64,000 nucleotides of DNA, taken from the NCBI RefSeq assembly GCF_016406105.1, contig NZ_CP066308.1:2577501-2641500 (forward strand). The letters are read 5' to 3'. This document shows, in pieces, positions 9,490 to 18,159 of the stretch. A model generated the notes under the pieces. That model worked only from the letters and a program-made list of their open reading frames with translations. It did not search any database and had not been told where the DNA came from. The position numbers and the translations under genes were made by a program. This stretch comes from Brevibacillus composti. GTDB taxonomy: Bacteria > Bacillota > Bacilli > Brevibacillales > Brevibacillaceae. Within the stretch, counting starts at the first letter, position 1, and every line of letters starts with the position of its first letter.

Positions 9490-10449
9490 TCATTTAATGT
9501 TCGTCTTTAGCTTTTTCCACCCGAGCATAGCCACGCCGTAAGCGTTGTCCCCTGAGTAAACAGGATCGCAAAAATATAAGCTGGCCTTGACAGCCGGATG
9601 CTCCAGCCGTTTGATGAGCCGCTCCCGTATGTACTGATTGGCGGCTACTCCGCCGACGATCAGGATCTCGCGAGGCAGGCCCTCCTCCACGGCCCGGCGC
9701 AGCACCTTTTCCAGGGTGCTGGCGATGCATTGCTCCGTCGCGCGGGCAATCTCGGCTGCTGAAGCTTCTTTTGTTTCAATTGCCCGCAGCAGGGCAGCCT
9801 CCGGTCCCGAAAAACTGAATTGAAGCCCCTTTACCGATGAAGCGACGCGAAACTCTCCCCCAGATTCTCTGGCCAGCTCCTCCAGCTGCGGCCCCGCCGG
9901 AAAAGACATGCCCAATGCCACGCCGATCCGGTCGACCAGCTGCCCGGCGTGGAGGTCCAGGGTGCCCCCGGCTTTTTCGATCCGGTAGCCGTCTTCGGTC
10001 CGCTCACAGAGGAGCAGTTCACTCGTCCCGCCCGACAGGTGAACGGCGAGAAACCGAGCCGCTTCCGGCCGTCTGTCCGCCGTGTATTCCCCGGCCGCGA
10101 TATGTCCCTCCTGATGAGTCGTCAAAAAGCAGGGAACCTTCATGTAGGCGGAGAGCGATTTGGCCAAACCTTCGCCGACCTTGAAGACCGGCATGTACGA
10201 CCCCTCCACCGGACGCGGCTTCTCGCTCGCACAGACACCGGCGATGTCGTACTCGGTCCACCCCATCTGGTCGCTGAGCTCCGGCAGGTTCATCACATGC
10301 TGAAAGACGGCTTCTGATTGCTGCAGGCCCCGCTTGCCTTCTTTTACCCGAAGAAGGCGCTTCGCTTCTGCCACAATCCGGCCGTCTTCCGTTGCCAGGC
10401 ACAACGATGTCCGGTAATTGCTCGTATCGATTCCCAACATTACCTTCAT
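9490..10449 (-). CDS. TsaD-like protein (Kae1/YgjD family paralogue)
   Basis: Member of the ASKHA-fold family that includes the tRNA t6A enzyme TsaD, often annotated O-sialoglycoprotein endopeptidase. The 319 residues begin MLGIDTSNYRTSLCL, have HQEGH (the HxxxH metal-ligand pair) near residue 110, SGGTSELLL in place of the usual SGGHTEL, and end with VGGVAANQYIRERL and SGDNAYGVAML, keeping the Asp ligand. It is diverged from true TsaD. The context (between nusB and folD, without tsaB/tsaE) suggests a second copy. The start chosen is the ATG at 10449; a start five codons earlier has a poorer ribosome binding site. Its activity is unknown. Confidence 0.8.
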   Translation of the reverse strand: MKVMLGIDTSNYRTSLCLATEDGRIVAEAKRLLRVKEGKRGLQQSEAVFQHVMNLPELSDQMGWTEYDIAGVCASEKPRPVEGSYMPVFKVGEGLAKSLSAYMKVPCFLTTHQEGHIAAGEYTADRRPEAARFLAVHLSGGTSELLLCERTEDGYRIEKAGGTLDLHAGQLVDRIGVALGMSFPAGPQLEELARESGGEFRVASSVKGLQFSFSGPEAALLRAIETKEASAAEIARATEQCIASTLEKVLRRAVEEGLPREILIVGGVAANQYIRERLIKRLEHPAVKASLYFCDPVYSGDNAYGVAMLGWKKLKTNIK

Positions 10450-10467
10450 GTTGTATTCACCCATCTT

Positions 10468-10872
10468 TTACGCGTTTGCGGTCGCGCGCGCTTTCAAATA
10501 GCTGGACAATACGCCGTTTATGTACCGGTACGATTGTTCGTCGCTAAACAGCTTGGCGATCTCAATCGCCTCGTTCAACACCACTTTATCGGGAATCTCC
10601 TCTTCAAACATGATCTCAAAAAACGCCAGGCGGAGGATGGCCCGGTCTACATTGGCAATCCGCTCCAATTTCCAGCCGCGCAAATATTTTTCGATCTCGG
10701 CGTCAATTTCCGAAAGACGCTCCAAGGTCCCCTGCACCAGATGGCGGAGAAACCCCGCGTCCTCATCGCTGTCTTCCATGACCAGCGCCAATGCATCTTC
10801 CATCTCTACTTTAGACATGTCGATCTGGAACAGGCATTGCACTGCTTTTTCTCGTGCTGTTCTCCGTTTCAT
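10468..10872 (-). CDS. nusB: Transcription antitermination factor NusB
   Basis: RNA-binding protein that works with NusE in antitermination of rRNA operons. The 134 residues open MKRRTAREKAVQCLFQID and carry VDRAILRLAFFEI and PDKVVLNEAIEIAKLF, both highly conserved in NusB. The C terminus ...YINGVLSSYL is typical. It follows the Asp23/AmaP/DUF2273 group and precedes the TsaD-like gene and folD; in B. subtilis yqhY-nusB-folD is the equivalent order. Confidence 0.96.
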   Translation of the reverse strand: MKRRTAREKAVQCLFQIDMSKVEMEDALALVMEDSDEDAGFLRHLVQGTLERLSEIDAEIEKYLRGWKLERIANVDRAILRLAFFEIMFEEEIPDKVVLNEAIEIAKLFSDEQSYRYINGVLSSYLKARATANA

Positions 10873-10910
10873 GCGTTCACCTACTCAATGAATTGGGGTC
10901 CTGCTCCCCT

Positions 10911-11123
10911 TCAACGAAATTTTCCAGGCAGGATGCGATCGAGAATTTCCCGCAAGTCCTCTTTGTGATCCAGCTTGCGTCCGATGTAATAGCCGGTGCT
11001 GACAAAGACGACAAACACCAGTGTATCCCAAAAACCGACGAAGAGGTAGATGATGCCGAAAAAAAGTCCGGCGGCTACACCCAGTAGTTTCCCCTTGTGT
11101 TCCCACAACAACTCCCATATCAT
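10911..11123 (-). CDS. DUF2273 small membrane protein
   Basis: A 70-residue protein with two predicted membrane helices (KLLGVAAGLFFGIIYLFVGF and TLVFVVFVSTGYYIG) joined by a short loop, and a charged C-terminal tail. DUF2273 proteins occur with AmaP and Asp23/Gls24 proteins in the same operon and are thought to help place them at the membrane. AGGTGAAAGCC precedes the ATG at 11123; the GTG three codons upstream lies inside that ribosome binding site. It starts 12 bases after amaP ends. Function within the set is inferred from the family only. Confidence 0.85.
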   Translation of the reverse strand: MIWELLWEHKGKLLGVAAGLFFGIIYLFVGFWDTLVFVVFVSTGYYIGRKLDHKEDLREILDRILPGKFR

Positions 11124-11135
11124 GGCTTTCACCTA

Positions 11136-11696
11136 CTATTCCACTCGTTTGCGAGCCGTGTAATTCTCTTGCGAGGCCACTTCCGTTACCACCACGACCA
11201 CCTCGGAGATCACCACGCCGGCAATGCTCTCCACCTGTTCTTTGATATTGGCCTGCAGATTCTGGGTCATCTCCGGCAGCGGCGTCTCACCGTCCACCGA
11301 GACGCGAACCGTAATCGTATTGCCGCTCTCCAGTGCACGCACCACGGTTTTCAGGTCGCGCACACCCTTTACTCTTCGCGCCGCACGCTCTGCGATCGTC
11401 TGGATCGTCTGCAGTGTGATGTTGACTTCGCCCAGATCGCTGCGCTGGCGAATGCCTTTTTCCGTCTTGGCTTTTTTGGAGGTGCGGAAGGAGCTGAAGA
11501 AGAATCGCAAGCTGACAATCAGGAAGATCACGGCCGTAATCAGGTATGCCAGATTGAAAGGCCCGAGGAGCTGCTCCAGGTACGGGCGTATGTATGCGGA
11601 AGGGATCAATCCGCTCGAAGCGCCGATGACAGCCAGCGAGAGGACGATGAGGGCAAAGCTGTACAACGTCAGGATAAAGCGGTCAAACAAATTCAC
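11136..11696 (-). CDS. amaP: AmaP, membrane anchor of Asp23
   Basis: AmaP-type protein that tethers the cytoplasmic Asp23 protein to the membrane in Staphylococcus. The 186 residues contain two N-terminal membrane helices (about residues 5-28 and 48-70: LAYLITAVIFLIVSLRFFF), then a cytoplasmic domain with ITLQTIQTIAERAARRVKGV and GNTITVRVSVDGETPLPEM, related to the Asp23 fold itself. The GTG at 11696 is 8 bases from AAAGGAG; an ATG two codons upstream would sit too close to it. A hairpin separates it from asp23. Confidence 0.85.
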   Translation of the reverse strand: MNLFDRFILTLYSFALIVLSLAVIGASSGLIPSAYIRPYLEQLLGPFNLAYLITAVIFLIVSLRFFFSSFRTSKKAKTEKGIRQRSDLGEVNITLQTIQTIAERAARRVKGVRDLKTVVRALESGNTITVRVSVDGETPLPEMTQNLQANIKEQVESIAGVVISEVVVVVTEVASQENYTARKRVE

Positions 11697-11754
11697 AGGC
11701 ATCTCTCCTTTGGCGCTGACTAACCAGGATGCTGTTTTTCTCTATGATGAGGAA

Positions 11755-11783
11755 AAATGCCCCCTGAGGCATAGGGGGCATCC
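11755..11783 (-). terminator. Hairpin between asp23 and amaP
   Basis: Stem ATGCCCCC/GGGGGCAT at 11757-11764 and 11774-11781; on the minus strand it is followed by TTTTTC. It may end most asp23 transcripts or lower expression of amaP and the genes below, so that Asp23 is made in excess of its anchor. Confidence 0.75.
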
Positions 11784-11796
11784 AGTCGTGCTCAGA

Positions 11797-12207
11797 CTAG
11801 CGCACGCGATGGAAATCTTCCACAACTGCCGGCGCCTTTTCTTCGCTCTTCAGCTCAACATCCACAATATGTACGTTCACTTCCACCACCGACAGGCCGG
11901 TCATGCTCTCGATGGCATTTCGCACACTATCTTGAATATTTCGCGCGACATCCGGGATTCGGTGTCCGTATTTGACGATGATCGATACATCTACTGCCGC
12001 TTCGCGGGAACCCACTTCCACACGTACGCCGCGAGCGATATTTTTACGGCCGAGCCGTTCTGCAATCTCACCTACGAAACCGCCGCTCATATGGGCTACG
12101 CCCTCAACCTCAGAGGCAGCCATGCCGGCGATCACTTCCAGGACTTCGGGAGCGATCTGTACCTTGCCAAGCTCCGTTCTCTCTAGATCCGGTGTAAACT
12201 CTTCCAC
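11797..12207 (-). CDS. Asp23/Gls24 family envelope stress protein (YqhY-like)
   Basis: Small cytoplasmic protein of the alkaline-shock family, 136 residues. Core motifs are GKVQIAPEVLEVIAGMAASEVEGV and VDVSIIVKYGHRIPDVARNIQ followed by VVEVNVHIVDVEL. The GTG at 12207 is preceded by GGGAGGTG; a longer frame to 12258 adds 17 unrelated residues. In B. subtilis yqhY lies at this place directly after accBC and is linked to control of acetyl-CoA carboxylase. The presence of amaP and a DUF2273 gene downstream resembles the staphylococcal arrangement, so both ideas fit. Confidence 0.9.
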   Translation of the reverse strand: MEEFTPDLERTELGKVQIAPEVLEVIAGMAASEVEGVAHMSGGFVGEIAERLGRKNIARGVRVEVGSREAAVDVSIIVKYGHRIPDVARNIQDSVRNAIESMTGLSVVEVNVHIVDVELKSEEKAPAVVEDFHRVR

Positions 12208-12272
12208 GTTTCGCACCTCCCTATGGATTTGTATCCCATTATAACAAGCGGCTGCCACTTTTACAAATGGGC

Positions 12273-13634
12273 TTAGCCCTCCGATTCACCCAGACGCAGG
12301 TCATACGTCTCCAGGAATTTGGTGTCAAAATGACCGCTTACGAACACCTCGTGATCCAGGACTTTCAGATGGAACGGGATGGTCGTATTGATGCCTTCCA
12401 CGACGAATTCGCCCAATGCCCGCTTCATGCGCGCAATCGCTTCATCGCGGTCTTGGCCCCAGACGATCAGCTTGGCGATCATCGAATCGTAGTACGGCGG
12501 GATGACGTAGCCTGTGTAAGCAGCGCTGTCCACCCTCACGCCAAATCCGCCCGGAGGCAGGTAGGTAGAAATTTTGCCCGGTGACGGCATAAAGTTTTTA
12601 GCCGGGTTTTCCGCATTGATCCGGCATTCAATCGCCCAGCCGTCGAGCTGAATCTCTTCCTGCGTAAAGGAGAGCGGCAAACCTGCGGCGACAGTCAACT
12701 GCTCCTTGATCAGGTCAAAACCGGTCACCAGCTCTGTGACGGGATGCTCCACCTGAATCCGGGTATTCATCTCCATAAAGTAGAACTTTCCGTGCTTGTC
12801 GAGCAAAAATTCAACGGTGCCTGCACCGTGGTAGTTCACAGCCTTGGCTGCGGCGACAGCGGCTTCACCCATCTCTTTGCGCAGCTCTTCGCTGAGCGCC
12901 GGAGAGGGAGCTTCCTCGATCAGCTTTTGGTGGCGGCGCTGAATCGAACAGTCGCGCTCGCCCAGGTAGACGACATTTCCATGCTTGTCAGCCATGATCT
13001 GGATCTCCACATGGCGCGGCCCTTCTACGAATTTCTCCAGGTAGACGCCGGGATTGCCGAATGCGGTCTTGGCTTCGCTCTGCGCCTGGCGAATCGCCTT
13101 TTCCAGGTCTTCGTCATTGACGGCTACGCGCATGCCGCGGCCGCCGCCGCCAGCTGTCGCTTTGACCATGACGGGATAGCCGATTTCATTTGCGGTCTTG
13201 ATCGCATCGGCGATCTCTTCCACCAGCCCGTCTGTGCCGGGAACGGTAGGCACGCCGGCCGCCTTCATCGTTTCCTTGGCGGTCGATTTGTCGCCCATTT
13301 TGATGATCGCTTCCGGATCCGGTCCGATGAACGTGATATTGCAGGCAGCGCAAATCTCGGCAAAGTCTGCGTTTTCTGCCAGGAACCCGTAGCCGGGATG
13401 GATTGCGTCAGCGCCCACTTTGGTCGCCACGCTCATGATGTTGGCTATGTTCAGATAGCTCTCCTTCGAGGCGGTCGGCCCGATGCAGTATGCTTCATCC
13501 GCCATTTTGACATGAAGCGCTTCGCGGTCCGCTTCGGAGTACACAGCTACTGTACGGATGCCCAGCTCGCGGCAAGCGCGAATGACTCGCACAGCGATTT
13601 CGCCCCGGTTGGCAATCAATACCTTTTGAAACAT
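12273..13634 (-). CDS. accC: Acetyl-CoA carboxylase, biotin carboxylase subunit
   Basis: Carboxylates the biotin carried by AccB with ATP and bicarbonate, the first step of fatty acid synthesis. The 453 residues begin [20 protein letters not shown]. They show [13 protein letters not shown], the ATP-grasp glycine loop [13 protein letters not shown] near 160, [13 protein letters not shown], and [14 protein letters not shown] near 290 with the catalytic Glu and Arg. The ATG at 13634 is preferred over a start five codons earlier because it matches the conserved N terminus. It starts 16 bases after accB. Confidence 0.97.
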   Translation of the reverse strand: MFQKVLIANRGEIAVRVIRACRELGIRTVAVYSEADREALHVKMADEAYCIGPTASKESYLNIANIMSVATKVGADAIHPGYGFLAENADFAEICAACNITFIGPDPEAIIKMGDKSTAKETMKAAGVPTVPGTDGLVEEIADAIKTANEIGYPVMVKATAGGGGRGMRVAVNDEDLEKAIRQAQSEAKTAFGNPGVYLEKFVEGPRHVEIQIMADKHGNVVYLGERDCSIQRRHQKLIEEAPSPALSEELRKEMGEAAVAAAKAVNYHGAGTVEFLLDKHGKFYFMEMNTRIQVEHPVTELVTGFDLIKEQLTVAAGLPLSFTQEEIQLDGWAIECRINAENPAKNFMPSPGKISTYLPPGGFGVRVDSAAYTGYVIPPYYDSMIAKLIVWGQDRDEAIARMKRALGEFVVEGINTTIPFHLKVLDHEVFVSGHFDTKFLETYDLRLGESEG

Positions 13635-13650
13635 TACGCTCTCCCCCACC

Positions 13651-14163
13651 TTATTCCGGCTTCACCAAAAACAGCGGCTGGCCGTATTCTACCAGCTGAC
13701 CGTCTTCCACCAGCACTTTCACGATCTCGCCGTTTACTTCGGCTTCGATCTCGTTGAACAGCTTCATCGCTTCGACGATGCAGACGACTTTGTTTGCGGT
13801 CACCTTGTCGCCCGGCTGCACGTAGGCAGGCTTGCCCGGCTCTGGGCAGCGATAGAAGGTTCCCACCATCGGGGACACGATTTTGTGCAGGTTTTCGTCT
13901 GTCTCGACTGCAACAGGAGCAGCCTTTGGCGCTTCTGCCTGAACGGCAGGCGCTTCAACAACAGGCGCCGCGGCAGCAGGTGCGGCCGCCGGTACCACGG
14001 GTGCGGCGATGACTGCCGGCGCTGCCGCCTGCGTGACAGCTACAGTCTCGGTACCCGTCTTTTTCATGGTTAATTTGGCTCCATCCATCTCCAGTTTGAA
14101 CTCGTCGATGGATGACTGATCAATCAACTTAATCATTTCACGGATTTCATGAATTTTAAACAC
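13651..14163 (-). CDS. accB: Acetyl-CoA carboxylase, biotin carboxyl carrier protein
   Basis: Carries the biotin moved between AccC and the transcarboxylase. The 170 residues have an N-terminal helix ([16 protein letters not shown]), a long Ala/Pro linker (about residues 42-85), and a C-terminal biotinyl domain with [15 protein letters not shown] and the biotinylation motif EAMKL at about 135-139. The GTG at 14163 is placed 9 bases from AAGGAG. The linker is rich in AP repeats, usual for flexible carrier arms. A sigma-A-type promoter lies 70 bases upstream, so accB-accC form one transcript separate from spoIIIA. Confidence 0.96.
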   Translation of the reverse strand: MFKIHEIREMIKLIDQSSIDEFKLEMDGAKLTMKKTGTETVAVTQAAAPAVIAAPVVPAAAPAAAAPVVEAPAVQAEAPKAAPVAVETDENLHKIVSPMVGTFYRCPEPGKPAYVQPGDKVTANKVVCIVEAMKLFNEIEAEVNGEIVKVLVEDGQLVEYGQPLFLVKPE

Positions 14164-14232
14164 AACTAAGCACTCCTTCATGTCGAAAGATTACCAGGGC
14201 GTATAACCGGTATGTAACGAGGTCATAGACTC

Positions 14233-14261
14233 ATCGTAGCTTGTCACCACCGCAACGTCAA
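14233..14261 (-). promoter_or_regulatory. Sigma-A-type promoter of accBC
   Basis: On the minus strand TTGACG (14256-14261), 17 bases, then TACGAT (14233-14238). Hexamers and spacing fit the housekeeping consensus, and accB starts about 70 bases further on. It begins just after the terminator of the spoIIIA operon. Confidence 0.7.
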
Positions 14262-14266
14262 GAAAG

Positions 14267-14304
14267 GATTTCCCCTCATTTCCAGTGAAAAACGAGGGGA
14301 AACC
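14267..14304 (-). terminator. Intrinsic terminator of the spoIIIA operon
   Basis: Stem TTTCCCCTC/GAGGGGAAA with arms near 14269-14277 and 14294-14302. On the minus strand it is followed by TCCTTTCTTG, a modest U tract. It separates spoIIIAH from the accB promoter. Confidence 0.7.
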
Positions 14305-14344
14305 CTTACCAGCATGCCCGTTATCCGTGCCCTTTAGTACCTGA

Positions 14345-14977
14345 TCAAGATGCCTTGAACTGTACGGTGATATTGTTTGCAGGCACATTCAGGTGCTGTT
14401 TTACATTGGAGATGATGTTGACGGCTTCCTCGTAGCTGCCTTCGCCCTTTTGGACGATGACCGTCACTTTGTCATTTTGCGTGAAGATTACGGCATCCTT
14501 GTACCCGCTGGCTTTCAGCATTTCTTCCGCTGCCATCGTGGCGCTTTCCAGATTGGAGAGCTCCTCGTACTTCGCTTTTGCTTCCGCGACAGCCTGCGGC
14601 GTCGCATCCGGACTGCCCATAATGCTCAGCTGCTCATCCTTTTGCTGCTGGGTCTGGGCTTCCCGCTTCATTTTGTATCCCGTAAAGATCTCGCTCGGCG
14701 TATCCGTGAGCGTCGCGGTCTCCTTGGCGGCAGGTTCCTGCTCTTGCCCGGCGGATTCGGTGCCTTTGCCTTCCACGGCTGCCGCATCGGGAGCTGGCAT
14801 ATCGGTCTCTTTGCTTTCGACGATCACCTGAGAAAGCGAGCCGTCCTCCAGCTGAAGCTGATCCTGTCCCAGAGCGGGAACTTGGTTCTCCGGCCCCTTG
14901 ACGAGGTAGTAACCGGAGAGGACCACCATCACGGCGAGCATTGTCAACAACCACACTGTTTGCTTTCGAAGCATCAT
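14345..14977 (-). CDS. spoIIIAH: Stage III sporulation protein AH
   Basis: Mother-cell membrane protein that meets SpoIIQ from the forespore across the intermembrane space and forms part of the feeding-tube channel. The 210 residues have one N-terminal membrane helix (about 9-27, VWLLTMLAVMVVLSGYYLV), an acidic linker, and a C-terminal YscJ/FliF-like ring-building domain with ATMAAEEMLKASGYKDAVIF and VQHLNVPANNI-like ending. GGAGGTCG precedes the ATG at 14977. It is the last gene of the operon, as in B. subtilis. Confidence 0.96.
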   Translation of the reverse strand: MMLRKQTVWLLTMLAVMVVLSGYYLVKGPENQVPALGQDQLQLEDGSLSQVIVESKETDMPAPDAAAVEGKGTESAGQEQEPAAKETATLTDTPSEIFTGYKMKREAQTQQQKDEQLSIMGSPDATPQAVAEAKAKYEELSNLESATMAAEEMLKASGYKDAVIFTQNDKVTVIVQKGEGSYEEAVNIISNVKQHLNVPANNITVQFKAS

Positions 14978-14990
14978 GTTTCACGACCTC

Positions 14991-15629
14991 CTAACCTTTT
15001 TTGGGTAATATCGAAATTTTATAGGCAGGCACATCCAGCACTTTCTGGACGGCTTCGGTAATCCACGCTTTCACCTGAATGTTTTCCGCCCCTTTGGCGA
15101 CGACGAGGACCCCTCGCACCTTGGGCTTCAGGGTTTTCAGGACGACGGGCTGGTCCTGCTTGCCGCCCTGTACGACGACCACCTGCTCATCGCGGGACTG
15201 GTCATTCTGGTTTCGCGTGGCACGATCCTTGTCCGTCTCCTGGTTGGTCGAGGAGCGGATGTTGCGGTTTTTCTCCACGACCAGCTCGGGCGTCGAATCC
15301 AGATTGACCATCACCTCCACATCCCCCACCCCGACGACGCTGGTCAGGATCTCTTTTAGCTGGGTCTCATACATGTTCTCGTACTCCCGGATCAGGTCGG
15401 GAGGACTAGCTCCTCCCAGCGCAGGCACGGTTTGCTCTCCTGCAGGCGGCCCGGTCGCCTCATTGCTGCCGAGCCCAAACCCCTGCGGCTGGTCCCGCCC
15501 GACGCTTAAAAAGTCGGTCAGAATCATGATCGCCATTCCGATCCCCGCGATGACAATAAAGTAGTGAATCGGCTTCATCTTCTTTTTATCCCCATTGCTC
15601 TCAAGCAACTGTTTCAGCTTTCCCAACAC
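14991..15629 (-). CDS. spoIIIAG: Stage III sporulation protein AG
   Basis: Component of the SpoIIIA-SpoIIQ channel that forms a large ring in the mother-cell membrane. The 212 residues include a membrane helix at about 22-40 (IHYFIVIAGIGMAIMILTDF), a Gly/Pro-rich linker, then the ring-building domain with LKEILTSVVGVGDVEVMVNL and VKAWITEAVQKVLDVPAYKI. The GTG start at 15629 follows GAGGTGACCGAGG. It lies 13 bases before spoIIIAH. Confidence 0.95.
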   Translation of the reverse strand: MLGKLKQLLESNGDKKKMKPIHYFIVIAGIGMAIMILTDFLSVGRDQPQGFGLGSNEATGPPAGEQTVPALGGASPPDLIREYENMYETQLKEILTSVVGVGDVEVMVNLDSTPELVVEKNRNIRSSTNQETDKDRATRNQNDQSRDEQVVVVQGGKQDQPVVLKTLKPKVRGVLVVAKGAENIQVKAWITEAVQKVLDVPAYKISILPKKG

Positions 15630-15665
15630 CCTCGGTCACCTCGCTTGGACAGCTCCTGCTCAGCG

Positions 15666-16325
15666 CTATTCAAAGCCGCCGCTCTCTTTCGTCACGATCA
15701 CCTGATCTTCTGTCAGTCCCCACTCTGCCGCCAGTTCCCTGGCCATCTTTCTTGTATCCGCGTCACTGCTCTGTGCGGAAGCCGGGACATCCTCCTGCTG
15801 CTCTCCCGCTACAGCGCCGCCCACCTCGATGTGGACGGGTGCGATCGGCTGGATCGGACTGATCGTCCCGCCCGAATCCGCTTGATCAGGAGAGCGGATG
15901 GACACTTCGATCCGCTTCAGAACGGCCTCGTCCGCTCCCTGGCCGCCGATAGCCACTTTTACGTCCGCTGCCTCTACCCCGAAATCCTGCTTGAGCTGGG
16001 TTCGCACCGCTGCCTCCACCTGACTTTCCACGTAGGCGCTGATCTGTTTGTCCTGCTGTCCTGCCAGTCTTTCCGCCATCCGCCTCCACTCCGTATCGGA
16101 GGGCCGATTCATCTCCTGCTGATAGCGGTCCAGCTTCAGGGCCAAATCATCCTGGGAGAGCTGGAACAGGGCAAATACCGGCGAAATGATCGTCATCAGG
16201 ATAATCAGGCCCATGACCATCTTGACGTAGCGCTGCAGGCTCGTATTGGGCAGAATCAGGTCGAGAAATGCGGCCAAAAGCACCAAGAGAATGATTTTTT
16301 TCAGCCAAAGTGTCAGCCAACTCAT
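15666..16325 (-). CDS. spoIIIAF: Stage III sporulation protein AF
   Basis: Membrane protein of the SpoIIIA complex. The 219 residues have two N-terminal membrane helices (KKIILLVLLAAFLDLILP and YVKMVMGLIILMTIISPVFA) and a soluble C-terminal region with the ring-building type fold, ending ELAAEWGLTEDQVIVTKE. The middle is acidic and rich in Gln/Glu. Spacing to spoIIIAE (8 bases) and spoIIIAG (36 bases) supports one operon. Confidence 0.94.
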   Translation of the reverse strand: MSWLTLWLKKIILLVLLAAFLDLILPNTSLQRYVKMVMGLIILMTIISPVFALFQLSQDDLALKLDRYQQEMNRPSDTEWRRMAERLAGQQDKQISAYVESQVEAAVRTQLKQDFGVEAADVKVAIGGQGADEAVLKRIEVSIRSPDQADSGGTISPIQPIAPVHIEVGGAVAGEQQEDVPASAQSSDADTRKMARELAAEWGLTEDQVIVTKESGGFE

Positions 16326-16333
16326 GTCGTCAC

Positions 16334-17518
16334 CTACCGCACCATCATCGAGATATTGCCCGCCGCAATAATGATGGTGATGGCCAGGAAAAACATCAGT
16401 CCGACCGTCGCCAGAGCGGCGAAGACAAACAGCAGATTTTTCCCGATTGCCCCCAAAGCCGCGATAATCGGACTGTTGCCGAGCGGCTGCAGCGCTGCCG
16501 AGGAGAGATTGTAGATCATCGCCAGAATGAGGATCTTCAACGCCGGAAACGCGCAGAGCAGGAGCAGGATCAGGACGCCTGCCAGTCCCACCGCGTTTTT
16601 GACCAGCAGCGAGGCGTTCAGAACCGTGTCCGCCGCGTCCGAAAACATCCGGCCGACAATCGGGATGAAATTGCCCGTGATGTACTTGGCCGTCCGCAGC
16701 GTCACGCCGTCCGTCACCGCCGATGTCGCCCCCTGAATCGAGATGATCGCGAGGAAAATCGTCAGAAAAGAGCCCAGCGCCCCCATGGCGATATTTCTGA
16801 GCAGCGTAGCCAGCTGCGTCACCTGGTATCTCTCCGAGAACAGGCTCGCGATGGAGAGCATCGCGGACAGAAACAGCAGGGGAAAAATGATGTAGGAGAT
16901 CAGGATTCCGCTGGTGTTGATCAGAAAGATAATCAAGGGGTGAAACATCGTCGCGGACGCCAGATTGCCCACGGAGGCGAGCAGAGCGATCACCAGCGGA
17001 ATCATCGCCAGCATAAAGTCGGACATATCGGCAATCGCGTCTCTCGCGTAGTTGATCGCCACGTGGAAGCTGTTGATCGCCAGCACCATCAGCACCAGGT
17101 AGGCAATGGAGTAGGCGACGGTGGTCACCGTGTTTCGCTCGAAGGCGTTTTGCATCGTCTCCAGGATCATGGCGAAGACCGTGATGATGATAATCGAGCT
17201 GAGCAGCTTTCCATTGGTCAGGATTTCATGAAAGACGTATTTGCCCATGCCCTTGAGAAATCCGGTGAGGCTGAATTCCCCCTGCTGCATGATAAGCTGC
17301 AGAAAGCCTTGGGATTGGATGTCGGGCAGATAGCCTTTGTATTCCCGTTGAAGGTCCACCCAGAATTTTTCCACCCTGTCCACATGCAGATCGTCCACCT
17401 GCTGCTTGATCAAGCTCTCCATCGGCGGCGAAGCGGTGGCCTCGGCAGCTGTCAGCGACGATAATGGCAGAAATGAAAGGAAAAGAAAGAGGAAAAGCGA
17501 CCAGCCCGCCCGAGTCAT
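16334..17518 (-). CDS. spoIIIAE: Stage III sporulation protein AE
   Basis: Polytopic membrane protein of the channel complex. The 394 residues start with a cleavable-type signal (LFLFLFLSFLPLSSLTAAEA), then a soluble segment with LIKQQVDDLHVDRVEKFW, followed by six to eight membrane helices from about residue 95 on. MFSDAADTVLNASLLVKNAVG is a conserved loop of the family. The length matches the B. subtilis protein (about 399). It is read 17 bases after spoIIIAD. Confidence 0.95.
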   Translation of the reverse strand: MTRAGWSLFLFLFLSFLPLSSLTAAEATASPPMESLIKQQVDDLHVDRVEKFWVDLQREYKGYLPDIQSQGFLQLIMQQGEFSLTGFLKGMGKYVFHEILTNGKLLSSIIIITVFAMILETMQNAFERNTVTTVAYSIAYLVLMVLAINSFHVAINYARDAIADMSDFMLAMIPLVIALLASVGNLASATMFHPLIIFLINTSGILISYIIFPLLFLSAMLSIASLFSERYQVTQLATLLRNIAMGALGSFLTIFLAIISIQGATSAVTDGVTLRTAKYITGNFIPIVGRMFSDAADTVLNASLLVKNAVGLAGVLILLLLCAFPALKILILAMIYNLSSAALQPLGNSPIIAALGAIGKNLLFVFAALATVGLMFFLAITIIIAAGNISMMVR

Positions 17519-17535
17519 TTACACCCCTCCTCCGC

Positions 17536-17925
17536 CTAAGCCGGCAACAGGTCAATGACCGTTTCGATAATGATTTGAATAATCGGAACCGCCATGACCA
17601 GGATCAATACTTTTCCCGCCAGTTCAATCTTGGAAGCGATGGCTCCTTGTCCGGCGTCTCTGGTCATCTGCGCCCCAAATTCGGCGATATAGGCGATTCC
17701 GATGATTTTCAGGATCGTCTCCAAAAAGACCAGATTGAGGTCGGCTTGCACCGCCAGCCTCTCCAAAATCCGAATCACTTCGGCGATCTTTCCGATCAGG
17801 AAGTAGAAGATGACAACGCCGCTCGCGACGGCCAGCAGGTAGGCGAACATCGGTTTTTGTTCCTTGATGACCAGCGCGAGAATCGTAGCCACAAGTCCCA
17901 GTCCGACAATTTGTACGATCTCCAA
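17536..17925 (-). CDS. spoIIIAD: Stage III sporulation protein AD
   Basis: Small membrane subunit, 129 residues, with about four helices (IVQIVGLGLVATILALVI at the start, GVVIFYFLIGKIAEVIRILE, LVFLETILKIIGIAYIAEF). GAQMTRDAGQGAIASKIELA is the conserved cytoplasmic loop. The start is a TTG at 17925 with AGGAGGGGGAG in front, a clear ribosome binding site that decides it. It shares SpoIIIAC-like repeats. Confidence 0.95.
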   Translation of the reverse strand: MEIVQIVGLGLVATILALVIKEQKPMFAYLLAVASGVVIFYFLIGKIAEVIRILERLAVQADLNLVFLETILKIIGIAYIAEFGAQMTRDAGQGAIASKIELAGKVLILVMAVPIIQIIIETVIDLLPA

Positions 17926-17939
17926 TCGTCTCCCCCTCC

Positions 17940-18143
17940 TTAATTGAACAGGAAGACGCGTTTTACCTCAGAAAACAGGTCGGCCACAAAATGGGAAACC
18001 ATGTACAGGACGATGATAAATCCCACCAGGGTCGCCCAGTGTGCTATGTCCTCCTTGCCAGCCTGCTTCAGAACCGTGTGCAGAATGGCTGTGATGAACC
18101 CCACCGCTCCGATCTGAAAAACAGGTGTCAAATCAAAATCCAC
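17940..18143 (-). CDS. spoIIIAC: Stage III sporulation protein AC
   Basis: Small two-helix membrane protein, 67 residues, with VFQIGAVGFITAILHTVLKQ, AGKEDIAHWATLVGFII and the tail SEVKRVFLFN, all nearly invariant in SpoIIIAC. The GTG at 18143 is chosen because GAGGTG stands 6 bases before it and the resulting length equals the family's; a GTG three codons upstream lies within that ribosome binding site. Confidence 0.95.
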   Translation of the reverse strand: MDFDLTPVFQIGAVGFITAILHTVLKQAGKEDIAHWATLVGFIIVLYMVSHFVADLFSEVKRVFLFN

Positions 18144-18159
18144 AGTGAACACCTCGCCT

